Source of the DNA: an uncultured Candidatus Saccharibacteria bacterium | GTDB taxonomy: Bacteria; Patescibacteriota; Saccharimonadia; Saccharimonadales; Saccharimonadaceae | DNA: 39,504 nucleotides | Direction: 5' to 3' | NCBI GenBank assembly: GCA_947166405.1 | Contig: CAMVEA010000006.1 | Span: 1 to 39,504 of the forward strand | In this document: positions 37,839 through 39,504 of the stretch, piece after piece | How the letters are laid out: each line of letters begins with the position of its first letter | Position numbering within the stretch: the stretch's first letter is position 1 | Made by a program: the position numbers and the translations under genes | Notes under the pieces: model-generated | What the model was told of the DNA's origin: nothing | The model's database searches: none | What the model saw: the letters and a program-made list of their open reading frames with translations, nothing else

Positions 37839-39176
37839 ATGAAAAGAATAAATACATCCAAAGTCTCCGGCGCTCAAGAACTCCTTCCAGGAGCCCAAGC
37901 CGTTTTCAATAATCTCAAGCAACTCGTATCCGACACCTACCGCTCCCATGGCTATCAAGAGATTGAGACCCCCACCATCGAACGCACCGAGATTCTCCTA
38001 GCCAAAGCCGGCGGCGACACCGAGAAACAAATCTACAAGCTCATCAAGACCGGCGATAAATCCATTGAGTCAGCCGACCAAGCCCTCCGTTTTGACCATA
38101 CAGTTCCCCTCGCCCGTTATGTCGTCGAGCACGAGAGCGATCTAGCCTTCCCATTCAAGGTCTCCCAGCTAGGGCTTAACTACCGAGGTGAGCGCGCCCA
38201 GAAAGGTCGTTTCCGCGAGTTCTATCAGCTCGACATCGACGTCATCGGCCGCACCGAGCTCCCGCTCGCCTACGATGCCGACGTCATTTCTACACTGCTC
38301 TCTGCGCTAAACTCATTCAACCTCGACACTCCCATACTCGCCCGCATCAACAACCGCAAGATTCTCACCGGCCTCCTCGAATCGCTAGATATCGGCGACA
38401 AGACCGCAGAAGTCATGAATATCATCGACCACGCCGAAAAAGTCACACCCGAGAAAACCAAATTCGATTTTGAAACCCTCGGCCTCGACAAAGCCACCGT
38501 CAAAACCCTCCTCAATTTTATAGAGCTAAGTGGTGATCGCTCCACCGTCATCACTACGCTCAACAACCTCGGAATCGACAACCCCACCTTCATCCAAGGC
38601 GTCACTGAGCTCGATCAGGTACTCTACCTCCTCGAATCAGCCAATTTACAAGACCAAATCTGCGCCGACATGAAAATCATCCGCGGCCTCGACTATTACA
38701 CTGGCACCGTATTCGAATTCATCCTTCCCGAGCACAAGAACATCGGCTCCATCGCCGGAGGCGGTCGTTACGACAACCTCACCAAGCACTTCTCCGATCA
38801 ATCCTTCCCAGGCGTTGGCGGTTCCATCGGGCTAACTCGCCTATTCTTTATACTAAGCGAATCCAATCTCCTCGACCCAGTTACCGACAGTCTTCTCGAC
38901 TACGCCATCATTCCAGTATCCGAACACGAATACGACGAGAGCATCAATGTTGCCGACAAACTTCGCGCCAAAGGCCACAAAGTCACCATAGTCTACTCAG
39001 CCAAAAAACTCGGCGACAAACTCTCTTATGCCTCCAAATTAGCCAAAAACGGCATCGTCATCGGCGAATCCGAAATCGCTTCCAAATCTTTCCAAGCTAA
39101 GAATTTCCAAACCGGCGAAATTACCACCATCAACATCGACGTAGTCTCCAATCCAGAAGATTTTTGGGCCGATTAA
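37839..39176 (+). CDS. hisS: Histidyl-tRNA synthetase
   Basis: HisRS charges tRNA-His. The 445 residues start SKVSGAQELLPG and contain class II motif 1 region YQEIETPTIER, motif 2 LNYRGERAQKGRFREFYQLDIDVIG (about 115-139), the HisA signature RGLDYYTGTVFEF (about 286-298), motif 3 GGSIGLTRLF (about 327-336) and a C-terminal anticodon-binding domain (about 355-445). The start at 37839 gives the usual N-terminus and fits the leaderless promoter. GC-rich third positions match dus and murD on the same strand. It is convergent with the ABC transporter gene. Confidence 0.95.
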   Translation: MKRINTSKVSGAQELLPGAQAVFNNLKQLVSDTYRSHGYQEIETPTIERTEILLAKAGGDTEKQIYKLIKTGDKSIESADQALRFDHTVPLARYVVEHESDLAFPFKVSQLGLNYRGERAQKGRFREFYQLDIDVIGRTELPLAYDADVISTLLSALNSFNLDTPILARINNRKILTGLLESLDIGDKTAEVMNIIDHAEKVTPEKTKFDFETLGLDKATVKTLLNFIELSGDRSTVITTLNNLGIDNPTFIQGVTELDQVLYLLESANLQDQICADMKIIRGLDYYTGTVFEFILPEHKNIGSIAGGGRYDNLTKHFSDQSFPGVGGSIGLTRLFFILSESNLLDPVTDSLLDYAIIPVSEHEYDESINVADKLRAKGHKVTIVYSAKKLGDKLSYASKLAKNGIVIGESEIASKSFQAKNFQTGEITTINIDVVSNPEDFWAD

Positions 39177-39210
39177 CCGAGATTAACCGAGATTAATCGA
39201 GATTAACCGA
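39171..39210. repeat. Four tandem 10-bp units of GATTAACCGA
   Basis: GATTAACCGA occurs three times and GATTAATCGA once in tandem. The first unit supplies the TAA stop of hisS. A slipped-strand microsatellite at the end of the gene. Confidence 0.85.
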
Positions 39211-39234
39211 TATCAACCAATAATTCACTAATCC

Positions 39235-39504
39235 CTACTCATCCAAGAACGCACCACTCTGCCTAGACCACAGCTTTGCATAAGCGCCGCCAGTGGCCAA
39301 CAACTGCTTATGCGAGCCCTGTTCCACAATACGCCCATCCGAAAGCACAACAATCTCGTCCAACCCCGCAATTGTCGACAACCGATGCGCTACCACGATT
39401 GACGTCCTACCTTTCATCAGATTCGTCAACGCTTCCTGTATCAGCGCCTCCGACTCTGAATCAAGAGCAGAAGTCGCCTCATCGAGCACCAGTATCGGCG
39501 CATC
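39235..39504 (-). CDS. ABC transporter ATP-binding protein, C-terminal end (cut by window edge)
   Basis: The visible 89 residues begin within Walker [20 protein letters not shown], followed by the switch region [30 protein letters not shown] and a short tail ending [11 protein letters not shown]. This is the end of an ABC-B/MsbA-type exporter half (fused membrane and ATPase domains), judging by the ATSALD and HRLST forms. The Walker A part and membrane domain lie beyond the right edge. Substrate unknown. Confidence 0.9.
   Translation of the reverse strand, partial: DAPILVLDEATSALDSESEALIQEALTNLMKGRTSIVVAHRLSTIAGLDEIVVLSDGRIVEQGSHKQLLATGGAYAKLWSRQSGAFLDE

Overview
The window looks like the chromosome of an ultrasmall Patescibacteria/CPR bacterium. 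Saccharibacteria (TM7) is the most likely group, but this is inferred from gene content, because no 16S gene is present. UGA is used as a normal stop codon and a release factor 2 gene is present, so the UGA=Gly code of Gracilibacteria/Absconditabacteria is excluded. Core genes are single and densely packed. Many genes have an extended -10 box (TATGNTATAAT) ending only 6-9 nt before the ATG, which implies leaderless mRNAs. Genes inside operons, and a few with short leaders, carry ordinary AGGAGG-type ribosome binding sites.

Layout. 1-2160 (-): 5' part of the S10 ribosomal operon (rplC-rplD-rplW-rplB, no rpsJ at its head) behind a promoter and a hairpin-rich leader. 2161-6930: FISUMP-fold protein, prfB, a small orphan gene, an alpha/beta hydrolase with a transglutaminase-like protein, and a SpoU/TrmH methyltransferase. 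6987-10321 (+): dus with an in-frame palindromic insertion, an Erm/KsgA-like methyltransferase, a small gene behind a predicted pseudoknotted leader, and murD. 10339-22221 (-): CHAP wall hydrolase, a large FISUMP surface protein, M16 peptidase, secA, hpf, serS, rsmA and an Rpf-like DUF348/G5 transglycosylase. 22254-22416 (-): a probable stand-alone small RNA. 22630-26800: a CPxC membrane protein with a DsbA-like thioredoxin, a secreted Asp-rich protein, rarA and a membrane protein.

26900-35650 is the accessory part. It holds a transposase scrap, a CdiA_C-like nuclease, a putative toxin/immunity pair, tRNA-Phe, an XRE regulator with a zinc-ribbon partner, tRNA-Lys, tRNA-Val, an EcoRI-type methylase with a DUF262-HNH nuclease, a NYN protein and a broken TetR gene. 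All three tRNA genes are followed by palindrome-rich tails that repeat the tRNA 3' end, one of them imperfectly. The Phe tail repeat also occurs on the far side of the toxin genes. 35666-39504: a second large FISUMP surface protein, hisS, and the end of an ABC transporter ATPase.

The most striking signal is in the two FISUMP surface proteins (12242-14092 and 35666-37405). Their last about 60 codons differ at 20 codons. In 19 of these only codon positions 1 and 2 change, in codons ending in C or T. A 46-bp block that is identical in both then runs past the stop codon. This is the signature of diversity-generating retroelement variable regions. No reverse transcriptase or template repeat lies in the window, so the retroelement would act in trans. 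Wall hydrolases, secreted redox proteins, diversified adhesins and small toxins together suit a host-attached epibiont, which is inference.
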